21,523 nucleotides of DNA from positions 1-21,523 of the forward strand of contig JASHUR010000189.1 in the NCBI GenBank assembly GCA_030039895.1. Reading direction: 5' to 3'. Shown one piece after another: positions 15,426 through 21,523 of the stretch. This stretch comes from Acidobacteriaceae bacterium (GTDB taxonomy: Bacteria > Acidobacteriota > Terriglobia > Terriglobales > Acidobacteriaceae). Each line of letters opens with the position of its first letter. Positions within the stretch are counted from its first letter, which is position 1. Position numbers and translations under genes: made by a program. The notes beneath the pieces are model-generated. The model worked only from the letters and a program-made list of their open reading frames with translations, had not been told where the DNA came from and ran no database searches.

Positions 15426-16274
15426 ATGTCGTCTTCCATAAACCCTAGCCGCGTGCATGAACTCCCCTCAGAGGAGCTGGCGATTTACCGCCGCCTCGAT
15501 CCTGCACGCCTTCCCAAGCATGTCGCTATTATTATGGATGGGAATGGGCGCTGGGCCGGCAAACGCAGCTTAAAGCGGTTCTTCGGCCACAAGCAGGGGG
15601 CTGAATCCGTCCAGTACGTTGTTGAGACCGCCTCGCGCATCGGTCTGCCCTGGCTTACCCTCTACGCCTTCTCCCTGGAGAACAACCTGAAGCGGCCGAA
15701 GTCCGAAGTCAGTTTTCTCATGGGCCTGCTCCGCACCTACCTCACCAACAACGTGCAGCGCATGAACGACAACAACGTTCGCATCCAGTACATTGGCCGC
15801 ACTCATGAGCTCGAAGAAGACGTGCGCGAGCGCATGGACTGGGCCGCCAATGCCACACGGCATAACACCGGCACCGTCCTCACCCTCGCGCTCAACTACA
15901 GTGCGCGGTCGGAGCTGCTGGATGCCTTCAAGACCCTGCACACCGAGATTGAGCGCAAGGAGCTGCGCGCCGAGGACCTGACCGAACAGGACATTCAGCG
16001 TCATCTATACACCGCTCATATGCCCGACCCTGATCTGCTCATCCGTACTTCGGGCGAGATGCGCATCTCCAATTTTCTGCTCTGGCAGATTGCCTACTCC
16101 GAGATTTACGTCACGGACCGGCTTTGGCCTGATTTCCGCGGCATCCATATGTTGGAGGCCATCGAGGATTATCAAGGCCGCGAGCGTCGCTATGGCGGAC
16201 TGAATGACGGGACGGAGTCCGACGACATCGCCTCGCTGCCCGCCAACGCCGCGTCCACACTGGTTCCCCGTTAA
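15426..16274 (+). CDS. uppS: Isoprenyl transferase (undecaprenyl diphosphate synthase type)
   Basis: The 282-residue cytosolic or membrane-associated prenyltransferase condenses isopentenyl diphosphate in cis onto farnesyl diphosphate to make the carrier lipid for peptidoglycan and O-antigen synthesis. Diagnostic motifs are present: HVAIIMDGNGRWAGKRSLKR with the essential Asp38, GHKQGAESV, LTLYAFSLENNLKRP (85-91 region), and LLIRTSGEMRISNFLLWQIA (204-223) leading to LWPDFRG. The usual Trp in S-x-E-N-W-x-R-P is Asn87 here; other substrate residues are retained. A ~25-residue N-terminal extension (MSSSINPSRVHELPSEELAI) and a ~25-residue acidic tail (NDGTESDDIASLPANA) flank the core. It probably shares a transcript with the flavin reductase. 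cdsA, its common partner elsewhere, does not follow. Confidence 0.95.
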   Translation: MSSSINPSRVHELPSEELAIYRRLDPARLPKHVAIIMDGNGRWAGKRSLKRFFGHKQGAESVQYVVETASRIGLPWLTLYAFSLENNLKRPKSEVSFLMGLLRTYLTNNVQRMNDNNVRIQYIGRTHELEEDVRERMDWAANATRHNTGTVLTLALNYSARSELLDAFKTLHTEIERKELRAEDLTEQDIQRHLYTAHMPDPDLLIRTSGEMRISNFLLWQIAYSEIYVTDRLWPDFRGIHMLEAIEDYQGRERRYGGLNDGTESDDIASLPANAASTLVPR

Positions 16275-16690
16275 AACTCTTCCCAATCAGGTCTGCCTCA
16301 GGCCTATCATCGCTGGCAATAAATCCCCATTGGCATGGCTCAATGATTAGCTTCTATTGAATTTCCACTTTTGATGCTTTGTTTTAAAGGTGACGTTCGT
16401 TTTTAATAGACATGCCGGGAATGCATTGTTACCATAGTCACGATTCCCCCGAGTGCCCCCTCTCGCCCTGTTGCTGCTTTGTCTCTACATTTGATCTGCG
16501 TGAGTGCCGATAAGGCTGAAATGATTGATACAACTGGATTGCCGCCCAGTATCTCATCGGATGACAGAGATTTGTATTCGCCTGCGTGTCTGCTCCGGTT
16601 CCGCATTTTCAGCCAGATGTCTGTACAACTTCCCCACCGTTCGCGCTCATCACACCAAAGCCAACAAGCGGCCTGGTACGGGAGGCTCGC
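16275..16690. other. Intergenic stretch without a convincing gene
   Basis: About 415 bases separate uppS from the next start. The composition is visibly less GC-rich, with T-rich runs around 16360-16410. Short overlapping frames of 60-72 codons exist on the plus strand (e.g. from 16479 and 16525). They lack recognisable motifs or ribosome sites and read like out-of-frame noise. No terminator with a T tract and no RNA gene was recognised. Confidence 0.5.
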
Positions 16691-17332
16691 GTGAGACGTC
16701 AAAATCCGCCACAAGCATGCATCGAACGAGCTCGGGAAATTGAAAAGTATCTGAGTCCTACATCGATTGCAATGATTTATGGATCAATTGCAATCGGCTA
16801 CGCTGTTCTGATCACTTTGATTTTCGGGCTCATGGTTCTCGCTGGAATTGTGACCGCCACAAAATTGACTGTCATGGTTTTCACACTCATCGGGTTGATT
16901 CCTGCTGTATTCCTCTTTTTGGCTGCGTTCCTGCATCCTCACGATCCGGTGTCAAGCTATATCAGGGGATTTGCCAATGCCTACCGCCGTCCGCTGCCCG
17001 TGACCCCTGATGACTGCACCTTTAAGGTACGCCTGGTGGATGGCGAGCTTATGTGCGTCAAAATAAGCTTTTTCTATCCAGCCAAAGACAGATCCAGCAG
17101 CCTGAAGGACCGGCTCTACACGGTCGTGCATGGCGCACTCACCAATGACTTCGCATCAAGAGAAGTCGCGCCGACTCAGAAGGAAATTGAGGCAACCCTC
17201 GATATGCCTCTTGCGGCATTGGCCGAAGAGCACGACATTCCGGTCTTTTATCCGGAGGTCCGGGAGGTATACTGCCAGCGCGATGATGCTCCGGCGCCAG
17301 TGACCTTTATCAACACAGGCACTTGGTCCTAA
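16691..17332 (+). CDS. Hypothetical membrane-anchored protein with two N-terminal helices
   Basis: I do not recognise this 213-residue protein. The start is GTG 16691, chosen because GGGAGG (16680-16685) lies five bases upstream; the frame is open further to 16586, but that extension is unlike a protein start. Order seen: a short basic/amphipathic N-terminus (VRRQNPPQACIERAREIEKY), membrane helix ~27-50 (SIAIGYAVLITLIFGLMVLA), helix ~56-78 (LTVMVFTLIGLIPAVFLFLA), then a soluble ~135-residue region. That region contains DDCTFKVRLVDGELMCVKIS and YTVVHGALTNDF, followed by a charged helix (PTQKEIEATLDMPLAALAEE). Mixed beta and alpha content after two helices suggests a small cytoplasmic domain anchored in the inner membrane. 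The alternation of hydrophobic and charged residues supports a real gene. It stands alone, with a weak terminator downstream. Confidence 0.68.
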   Translation: MRRQNPPQACIERAREIEKYLSPTSIAMIYGSIAIGYAVLITLIFGLMVLAGIVTATKLTVMVFTLIGLIPAVFLFLAAFLHPHDPVSSYIRGFANAYRRPLPVTPDDCTFKVRLVDGELMCVKISFFYPAKDRSSSLKDRLYTVVHGALTNDFASREVAPTQKEIEATLDMPLAALAEEHDIPVFYPEVREVYCQRDDAPAPVTFINTGTWS

Positions 17333-17373
17333 GTTTCCACACTGATTGTTCTTTTAAGTGTCACCTTACAAGC

Positions 17374-17400
17374 AGCCCCTTCAACATGGAGGGGGCTTTC
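17374..17400 (+). terminator. Possible Rho-independent terminator after the two-helix membrane protein
   Basis: AGCCCC (17374-17379) pairs with GGGGCT (17392-17397) around a 12-base loop and is followed by TTTC. The stem is short and the T tract weak. It lies between convergent genes (stops at 17332 and 17433). Confidence 0.45.
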
Positions 17401-17432
17401 GTCTCTGCCCTCATTTTGTAGGTAAAGGGCAG

Positions 17433-17915
17433 TTACTTCGCAGGGTGCGGCTTGACCCCCGACCATGTCCAACTACGAATCTTCCATCTGCCACGTTCGG
17501 CAACCAAGACGAATGTCATCTGTCCTTCCTCTGCAAAAGGATTGCCGTGCTCTTTATAAAGATAGACAGTCGGGACGATCACGTAGGCCACGGAGCCTTC
17601 GATTTGTGTCCGCGTGGGTGTGCCGTACTTTACCAGTCCGTCCGTAACACCCGTGGCCTGCGCATGTTTGCCGTAAGCTGCAGCCCATGCCTGCGGTGCG
17701 TGAGGACCCGTCCAGAGATGTGGCGCGAACTCGTCCACGATCGTGACGTCCCCTGTTGCATACGCGGCGTATGCGGACTTTACATCGCCGGCATTGAACC
17801 CATCGATAAACTGATAGATTGGGGCAGTTACATCTGCTGGAGTGGCCGCCATGGTGACCGGCGGCAGTAAAGCACTTGCAAAAAGCGCGGGGATTAAGAG
17901 GATTGCCTTCTTCAT
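17433..17915 (-). CDS. Exported SnoaL/NTF2-like (DUF4440-type) protein
   Basis: The 160-residue protein starts MKKAILLIPALFASALLPPV at the ATG 17915, with GAGGGAAG about six bases upstream and a signal peptide cleaved near MAA. The mature part has the NTF2-like pattern: PIYQFIDGFNAGDVKSAYAA (first helix and turn), then strand TGDVTIVDEFAPHLWTG, WAAAYGKHAQATG, EGSVAYVIVPTVYLY, TFVLVAERGRWKIRSWTWSG. Cone-shaped NTF2-like domains bind small hydrophobic ligands or act as enzymes; several SnoaL-like proteins are exported without known activity. The frame is open upstream to 18362, but the extra 149 residues are low in protein character and precede the Shine-Dalgarno and signal peptide, so they are rejected. 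It is divergent from the formate dehydrogenase block, which starts 373 bases away. Confidence 0.83.
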   Translation of the reverse strand: MKKAILLIPALFASALLPPVTMAATPADVTAPIYQFIDGFNAGDVKSAYAAYATGDVTIVDEFAPHLWTGPHAPQAWAAAYGKHAQATGVTDGLVKYGTPTRTQIEGSVAYVIVPTVYLYKEHGNPFAEEGQMTFVLVAERGRWKIRSWTWSGVKPHPAK

Positions 17916-18288
17916 GTTTATCTTCCCTCTCGCGAGACAGCGATATTCAGCAAAACCGCACCAACCATCGCATCCCCGACTTTGTCTGTCAATACAGATG
18001 ATCCTCCCGGAGGCCCGCCAATGGCGACTCCCAAGTAGTCTGAAGGATACAAAGCTGTTGCCCGGCACGAGTGATGCAGGGTCGTACCGTGTCGAATTTA
18101 TACGCCGATATCTTGACAGTGTGACGGAACATTGACTGTGCAGTGACAGCCACCTCGGTGCCATCCGGGCTGCGTTGATTGAAATTCCTGCTTTTTTCTT
18201 GGTTTCCGTTGGGTTCACCTGCTCTTTATCGAGTGGAGTTACAATTGCGAGGGTTTTTGCGACGGTCTTTTGAAGGAGTTTGAAAGAT
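17916..18288. promoter_or_regulatory. Divergent intergenic region between the NTF2-like gene and the formate dehydrogenase block
   Basis: This 373-base stretch has no convincing gene and must hold the promoters for both directions. A direct repeat is visible at TTGACAGTG (18113-18121, followed by TGAC) and TTGACTGTG (18132-18140, followed by CAG then TGAC), starts 19 bases apart. No proper -10 box lies 17 bases after either TTGAC, so they may be activator or repressor sites rather than -35 elements. AAGGAG at 18273-18278 serves the gene at 18289. Confidence 0.45.
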
Positions 18289-18888
18289 ATGGACGCGCAA
18301 ACAATCACCTTGGCAGGCTCCAAATTTGCTCCGATCGCTGTCGGCTTCTTTGGCCTCGGCACCGGTTATTTCATCTGGGGCGGCCAAGCGCTGTTCGGCT
18401 TCCCCAAATCCAGCCCGGAAGTGAACAAGACCATGGGGATGTGGGGGTTCTGGATGCCGGGATTCATGCAGTTCATTACCGGCACCTATCTCCTGGTTGG
18501 ACTCACCTGGTTCAACGTCTTCGGAAATGCGGCTCCTCTATATATGGCGGGGCTCGCCTTCACCGCATATGGCATCCATTGGTTTGCGATGGCCCATCGC
18601 CGCTACATTGACTCCAGCGCACAACCGGATGGCTGGATGGCAATCGCCTTCCTCTTTATCAGCATCCTCGGAGCGGGCGTTTTCGCGGGCGCTGGAGACA
18701 TCCCGGTGATGATCATCTTTATCGGACTAACATTGATCTACGCCGCCGAAGTTCCCACGCGGTTGTTTTCCTGGGGTTCCGGCGCCCGCCTCGTGGGTTT
18801 CTTCCAGTTTGTCACCGGAATCTGGCTGATGTACTGCACGTATGCCATTACCGTGGACCTCGCACTCGGCGCAAAAGCATGGATATAA
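18289..18888 (+). CDS. SatP/GPR1-FUN34-YaaH-like six-helix membrane protein
   Basis: The 199-residue protein starts at ATG 18289 with AAGGAG upstream (a TTG at 18280 is in frame but too close to that site). It has about six membrane helices. Several stretches align by eye with the acetate/succinate channel family (E. coli SatP/YaaH): PIAVGFFGLGTGYFIWGG near the start, then G-x-W-G-F-W-M-P-G-F-M-Q-F-I-T-G, then AFTAYGIHWFAMA, which corresponds to the AFTSYGSFW segment of YaaH. The N-terminal NPAPLG motif of that family is not intact (SKFAPIAVG), so this is a distant relative at best. If so, it would move a small carboxylate across the inner membrane; formate or acetate would suit the neighbouring formate dehydrogenase genes, which is contextual inference. 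fdhD starts 34 bases downstream. Confidence 0.6.
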   Translation: MDAQTITLAGSKFAPIAVGFFGLGTGYFIWGGQALFGFPKSSPEVNKTMGMWGFWMPGFMQFITGTYLLVGLTWFNVFGNAAPLYMAGLAFTAYGIHWFAMAHRRYIDSSAQPDGWMAIAFLFISILGAGVFAGAGDIPVMIIFIGLTLIYAAEVPTRLFSWGSGARLVGFFQFVTGIWLMYCTYAITVDLALGAKAWI

Positions 18889-18922
18889 ATCAAACCAGGC
18901 AGGTCTTGCATCTGATCGAGGT

Positions 18923-19876
18923 ATGGACGTGGTCCGGTCAAAAGCGGATGATTCCTACGTGAGTGAAGCAAGCCGTGCAGTTGTCCATACTCCTGTCGAC
19001 AAGCTGACCGCGCTCGACACGCAGTCCGCTAGAGAAGCCCTCGCAGTGGAGGAGCCACTTGAAATACGGCTCCTGCATGGGCCTGCGAATGCCCGGGCAA
19101 CAAAGTCTATCTCTGTCACCATGCGCACGCCCGGGAACGATGATGAACTTGCCGCAGGCTTTCTGATGACAGAAGGCGTGATCCGCGACGCGACGGACAT
19201 CGAGAGGATCGTCTATGCTCCGGAGGACTCTGCGCCGGTCACAGCCGAAGAAGACCTCCAGAGCGATGGGTTCTATCAGCCGCGCAGAAATGTCGTGCTG
19301 GTAGAGCTGGCTCCCGACGTCGAGGTAAGTCTGGCAACACTGGAGCGGAACTTCTATACGACGTCGAGCTGTGGCATCTGCGGAAAGGCGTCGCTGCTGG
19401 CGCTGCGGACCGTCTGCCCCCCGCGCATCAAAAACCTCTTCTCGATCGACGCGAGCGTTCTCTACAGCCTCCCGGCGCGATTGCGGGAAGCGCAGAGTGT
19501 CTTCGACCGCACGGGCGGGCTTCATGGCGCGGGCCTGTTCGATGCGAGTGGAAAGCTGCTCGCGATGCGGGAAGATGTTGGCCGCCACAACGCAGTCGAC
19601 AAGCTTATAGGCTCGGAATTTCTGGCCGACCACACTCCCCTTCGCAACTGTTTGCTTCTGTTGTCCGGTCGAGCCAGCTTCGAGTTATTGCAAAAAGCCG
19701 TGATGGCGGGCATTTCGATGGTAGCCGCCATTGGAGCTCCTTCCAGCCTCGCCGTCAAGGTCGCGCAGGAGTTCGACGTTATCCTTGTAGGATTTCTGCG
19801 CGACGATCACATGAACATTTATCACGGAACCGATCACATAATACGTGAACAACCGGCCAGTAAGGGAGAACGATGA
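18923..19876 (+). CDS. fdhD: Formate dehydrogenase accessory sulfurtransferase FdhD
   Basis: The 317-residue protein from ATG 18923 (CGAGGT just upstream) carries the FdhD hallmarks: EEPLEIRLLHG, PGNDDELAAGFLMTEGVI, the SSCGICGKAS loop with Cys150-x2-Cys153, FDRTGGLHGAGLFD, EDVGRHNAVDKLIG, and the C-terminal GRASFELLQKAVMAGI and VGFLRDDHMNIY. FdhD passes sulfur from a cysteine desulfurase, through the CxxC loop, to the molybdenum or tungsten bis-molybdopterin guanine dinucleotide cofactor of formate dehydrogenase, which is inactive without it. The first ~35 residues are an unconserved polar extension. Its stop overlaps the next start (ATGATG at 19873), so it is probably coupled to the small downstream gene. 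The catalytic subunit it serves follows at 20352. Confidence 0.96.
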   Translation: MDVVRSKADDSYVSEASRAVVHTPVDKLTALDTQSAREALAVEEPLEIRLLHGPANARATKSISVTMRTPGNDDELAAGFLMTEGVIRDATDIERIVYAPEDSAPVTAEEDLQSDGFYQPRRNVVLVELAPDVEVSLATLERNFYTTSSCGICGKASLLALRTVCPPRIKNLFSIDASVLYSLPARLREAQSVFDRTGGLHGAGLFDASGKLLAMREDVGRHNAVDKLIGSEFLADHTPLRNCLLLLSGRASFELLQKAVMAGISMVAAIGAPSSLAVKVAQEFDVILVGFLRDDHMNIYHGTDHIIREQPASKGER

Positions 19877-20271
19877 TGAAAATCCGGATGAAGGGAAACT
19901 CGTTGCGGCTGCGCGTCGGACGATCGGAGCTCGAGCGTTTTTTAAACGACGGCCGCATTGAGGAGACAACTCGATTTGCTGTCACTCCGGAAGCCCGCTT
20001 CACATACGCTCTTGAGGTGTCCGAACCGGGAAGCGCAGGGACAACGCTGCGCACTCTGCCATGCGGCGTTACAGTCGTCGTGACTCCCGAGCAGGTGCGT
20101 CTCTGGAAAAGCGAAGATCAGGTCGGGATCTATGCAAACCTTGAGATCGGCACAGAGAAGAGACTGGAAGTCATCGTTGAAAAGGACTTCGCCTGCCTGG
20201 ACCGCAGCGATATCGACAATGCGGATACATTTGCGAATCCCACCCTGACGACGAATTGCCAGGTTGGGTAG
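19873..20271 (+). CDS. Small conserved DUF7009-like protein of formate dehydrogenase loci
   Basis: The 132-residue protein begins at ATG 19873 or the adjacent ATG 19876; AAGGGAG (19862-19868) precedes both and the start overlaps the fdhD stop. It opens MKIRMKGNSLRLRVGRSELE and ends with IVEKDFACLDR and DTFANP. I recognise the N-terminal K-I-R-x-x-G-N-S-x-R-x-R and C-terminal E-K-D-F-x-C-L as the pattern of a small protein often lying beside other enzymes' genes (DUF7009-type, assigned from memory). It has no signal peptide or membrane segment; a compact beta-rich cytoplasmic fold is likely. Function is not known. Tight coupling to fdhD suggests a role in maturation or regulation of the dehydrogenase, which is inference. 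Confidence 0.75.
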   Translation: MMKIRMKGNSLRLRVGRSELERFLNDGRIEETTRFAVTPEARFTYALEVSEPGSAGTTLRTLPCGVTVVVTPEQVRLWKSEDQVGIYANLEIGTEKRLEVIVEKDFACLDRSDIDNADTFANPTLTTNCQVG

Positions 20272-20351
20272 CCGTTGCCCTCAAAGAGCGACACATCGAC
20301 AGCGGCTTGTTGTGGGGACTAACATGCTAATCATTTTCCCGGAGGTGGGAC

Positions 20352-21523
20352 ATGATCGAACTTATCGTTGACAACAGGTCTTGCAACGCGCAGGACAACG
20401 AGCTTCTGATTGACGTCATCGAGCGCTCCGGGAGCGAAGTTCCTCACCTCTGCTATCACGCTCAGCTTGGGCCCATCCAAACCTGCGACACCTGCATGGT
20501 GGAAGCGGGTGGCAAGCTGGTGCGTGCCTGCGCGACACGCGCGGCCGCGGGCATGCGTGTTTCCACTGACTCTCCCAAAGCAAAGGCCGCCCAGGTCGAG
20601 GCCTTCGACCGGATTCTGAGCAATCACCTTCTCTACTGCACGGTTTGCGACAATAACAACGGCGACTGCGAAGTGCACAATACCACCAAAGCGCTGGCGA
20701 TCGAGCATCAGCGAATTCCATTCAAGCCAAAGCCGTACGAAGTCGATGAGACCAACCCGTTTTATCGCTACGACCCGAGCCAGTGCGTCCTGTGCGGACG
20801 CTGCGTAGAGGCGTGCCAAAACGTCGAGGTGAACGAGACGCTTTCGATCAACTGGGAGGACCCGAATCCCAGGGTGCTTTGGGATGGCGGATCCACGATC
20901 GGCGAATCCAGCTGCGTTTCCTGCGGCCACTGCGTTACGGTGTGTCCGTGCAACGCGCTAATGGAAAAGACGATGCTCGGCCATACGGGATTCTTGACGA
21001 ACCTGCGCAAATCCACGCTGGACGCAATGATCGACGTGGTCAAAGGAGTGGAGCCGGAGACCGGCTATGGGGGCATTCTTCAGGTCTCGGAGGTCGAGAG
21101 CGCGATGCGAACGCACCGCGTACGCAAAACCAAGACCGTTTGTACGTATTGCGGAGTGGGATGCAGCTTCGACGTATGGACCAAAGACCGCCACATCCTG
21201 AAAATTGCGCCCGAAAAGGGCCCTGCGAACGGAATATCCACTTGTATCAAAGGAAAATTCAGCTGGGGTCACATCAACAGCCCCGACCGCTTGACGACAC
21301 CGCTGATCCGCGAGAACGGCGAGTTCCGCAGCGCGACGTGGGAGGAAGCTCTGGCGCTGATCGCCCGCCGCTTCTCAGAAATCAAAGCCAGCACAGGGCC
21401 GGATTCCCTTGCTTTCATCTCGTCGTCCAAATGCACGAACGAAGAGAGCTTCCTGATGCAGAAGCTGGCACGGGCCGTGATCGGCACCAACAATGTCGAC
21501 AACTGCTCGCGCTACTGCCAGGC
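20352..21523 (+). CDS. fdhF: Formate dehydrogenase-type molybdopterin oxidoreductase catalytic subunit, N-terminal part (runs off the window)
   Basis: The frame is open from ATG 20352 (GGAGGTGGG just upstream) to the right edge, 390 codons so far. Domains in order: a 2Fe-2S ferredoxin domain (Cys34, 45, 48, 60); a His-Cys3 iron-sulfur site (His92, Cys96, Cys99, Cys106); two 4Fe-4S clusters (Cys145/148/151/155 and Cys188/191/194/198, the last followed by Pro); then the molybdopterin domain with its own 4Fe-4S motif (Cys264, 267, 271, 298, then KGK). This layout matches cytoplasmic NAD-linked or bifurcating formate dehydrogenase alpha subunits. The final residues NNVDNCSRYCQA put Cys389 at the metal-ligand position, coded TGC rather than selenocysteine TGA. 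The next residue, usually His in formate dehydrogenases, is Gln390. It ends the block SatP-like, fdhD, DUF7009-like. Electron-transfer partners would lie beyond the edge. Confidence 0.9.
   Translation, partial: MIELIVDNRSCNAQDNELLIDVIERSGSEVPHLCYHAQLGPIQTCDTCMVEAGGKLVRACATRAAAGMRVSTDSPKAKAAQVEAFDRILSNHLLYCTVCDNNNGDCEVHNTTKALAIEHQRIPFKPKPYEVDETNPFYRYDPSQCVLCGRCVEACQNVEVNETLSINWEDPNPRVLWDGGSTIGESSCVSCGHCVTVCPCNALMEKTMLGHTGFLTNLRKSTLDAMIDVVKGVEPETGYGGILQVSEVESAMRTHRVRKTKTVCTYCGVGCSFDVWTKDRHILKIAPEKGPANGISTCIKGKFSWGHINSPDRLTTPLIRENGEFRSATWEEALALIARRFSEIKASTGPDSLAFISSSKCTNEESFLMQKLARAVIGTNNVDNCSRYCQ

Noticed and set aside
17916..18362. N-terminal extension of the NTF2-like protein, which would make it 309 residues
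   Set aside because: The extension precedes a good Shine-Dalgarno and a canonical signal peptide and would run into the divergent membrane protein gene.
18842..18922. Earlier start for FdhD overlapping the SatP-like gene
   Set aside because: The extra 27 residues are the SatP-like gene read in another frame; ATG 18923 has a ribosome site and begins closer to the conserved region.
20331..20930. Minus-strand frame opposite the start of the formate dehydrogenase subunit
   Set aside because: The plus strand carries all iron-sulfur cysteine motifs of the enzyme; the minus frame is a shadow.
1..21523. CRISPR arrays, tRNA or rRNA genes, insertion sequences, phage or toxin-antitoxin modules
   Set aside because: No regularly spaced repeats, cloverleaf-like segments, transposase motifs or paired small toxin/antitoxin frames were seen; short RNAs could still be missed without covariance searches.

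Overview
The window looks like chromosomal DNA from a Gram-negative bacterium of the phylum Acidobacteriota, most likely a Terriglobales/Acidobacteriaceae-type soil organism. This rests on four things. The base composition is GC-rich. A lipid A gene (lpxB) and an outer-membrane TonB-dependent receptor imply an outer membrane. There is an acidobacterial-type VWFA secreted protein. Several receptor and regulator architectures (carboxypeptidase-regulatory-like domain plus TonB barrel; zinc ribbon plus XRE helix-turn-helix) are typical of that phylum. The assignment is by family resemblance only. No rRNA, tRNA, CRISPR array, insertion sequence or phage gene was seen.

Layout. 1-2511: the 3' end of lpxB, coupled by a 4-base overlap to an M1-peptidase-fold protein with C-terminal TPRs whose metal-binding and catalytic residues are missing. 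2519-4759 (minus): a large unrecognised membrane protein that starts at TTG behind a strong Shine-Dalgarno. 4889-6414: an isoprenylcysteine-methyltransferase-like membrane protein and an EamA transporter. 6599-8275: an HtrA/DegP-type protease with its own terminator. 8376-8919: a secreted peptidoglycan-binding-like protein with terminator. 8982-10160: a VWFA-type secreted protein with a Gly-rich repeat. 10261-13032: a small Cys/His-rich exported protein and a TonB-dependent receptor, probably a metal-handling pair. 13055-13930 (minus): a multi-pass membrane protein convergent with the receptor. 14125-16274: an XRE regulator, a flavin reductase with a late frameshift preceded by a nested inverted repeat, and uppS. 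16691-17915: two small hypothetical proteins. 18289-21523: a formate dehydrogenase locus, cut by the right edge of the window.

How the genes fit together. LpxB (lipid A) and UppS (undecaprenyl diphosphate carrier) are envelope biosynthesis; HtrA, the peptidoglycan-binding-like protein, the M1-like protein and the TonB receptor act in the periplasm or outer membrane. The right end forms a co-directional block: a SatP-like membrane protein (possible carboxylate channel), FdhD (sulfurtransferase needed to activate the Mo/W cofactor of formate dehydrogenase), a small DUF7009-like protein and the iron-sulfur/molybdopterin catalytic subunit.

Most worth a second look: the inactivated M1 fold; Gln in place of His after the predicted catalytic Cys of the formate dehydrogenase; the frameshift in the flavin reductase together with the Shine-Dalgarno-masking hairpin in front of it; the small CCR-HHC protein paired with the receptor; and the unrecognised 746-residue membrane protein. 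I found no clear, entirely new multi-gene system; the formate dehydrogenase block and the CCR-HHC/receptor pair are the nearest candidates.
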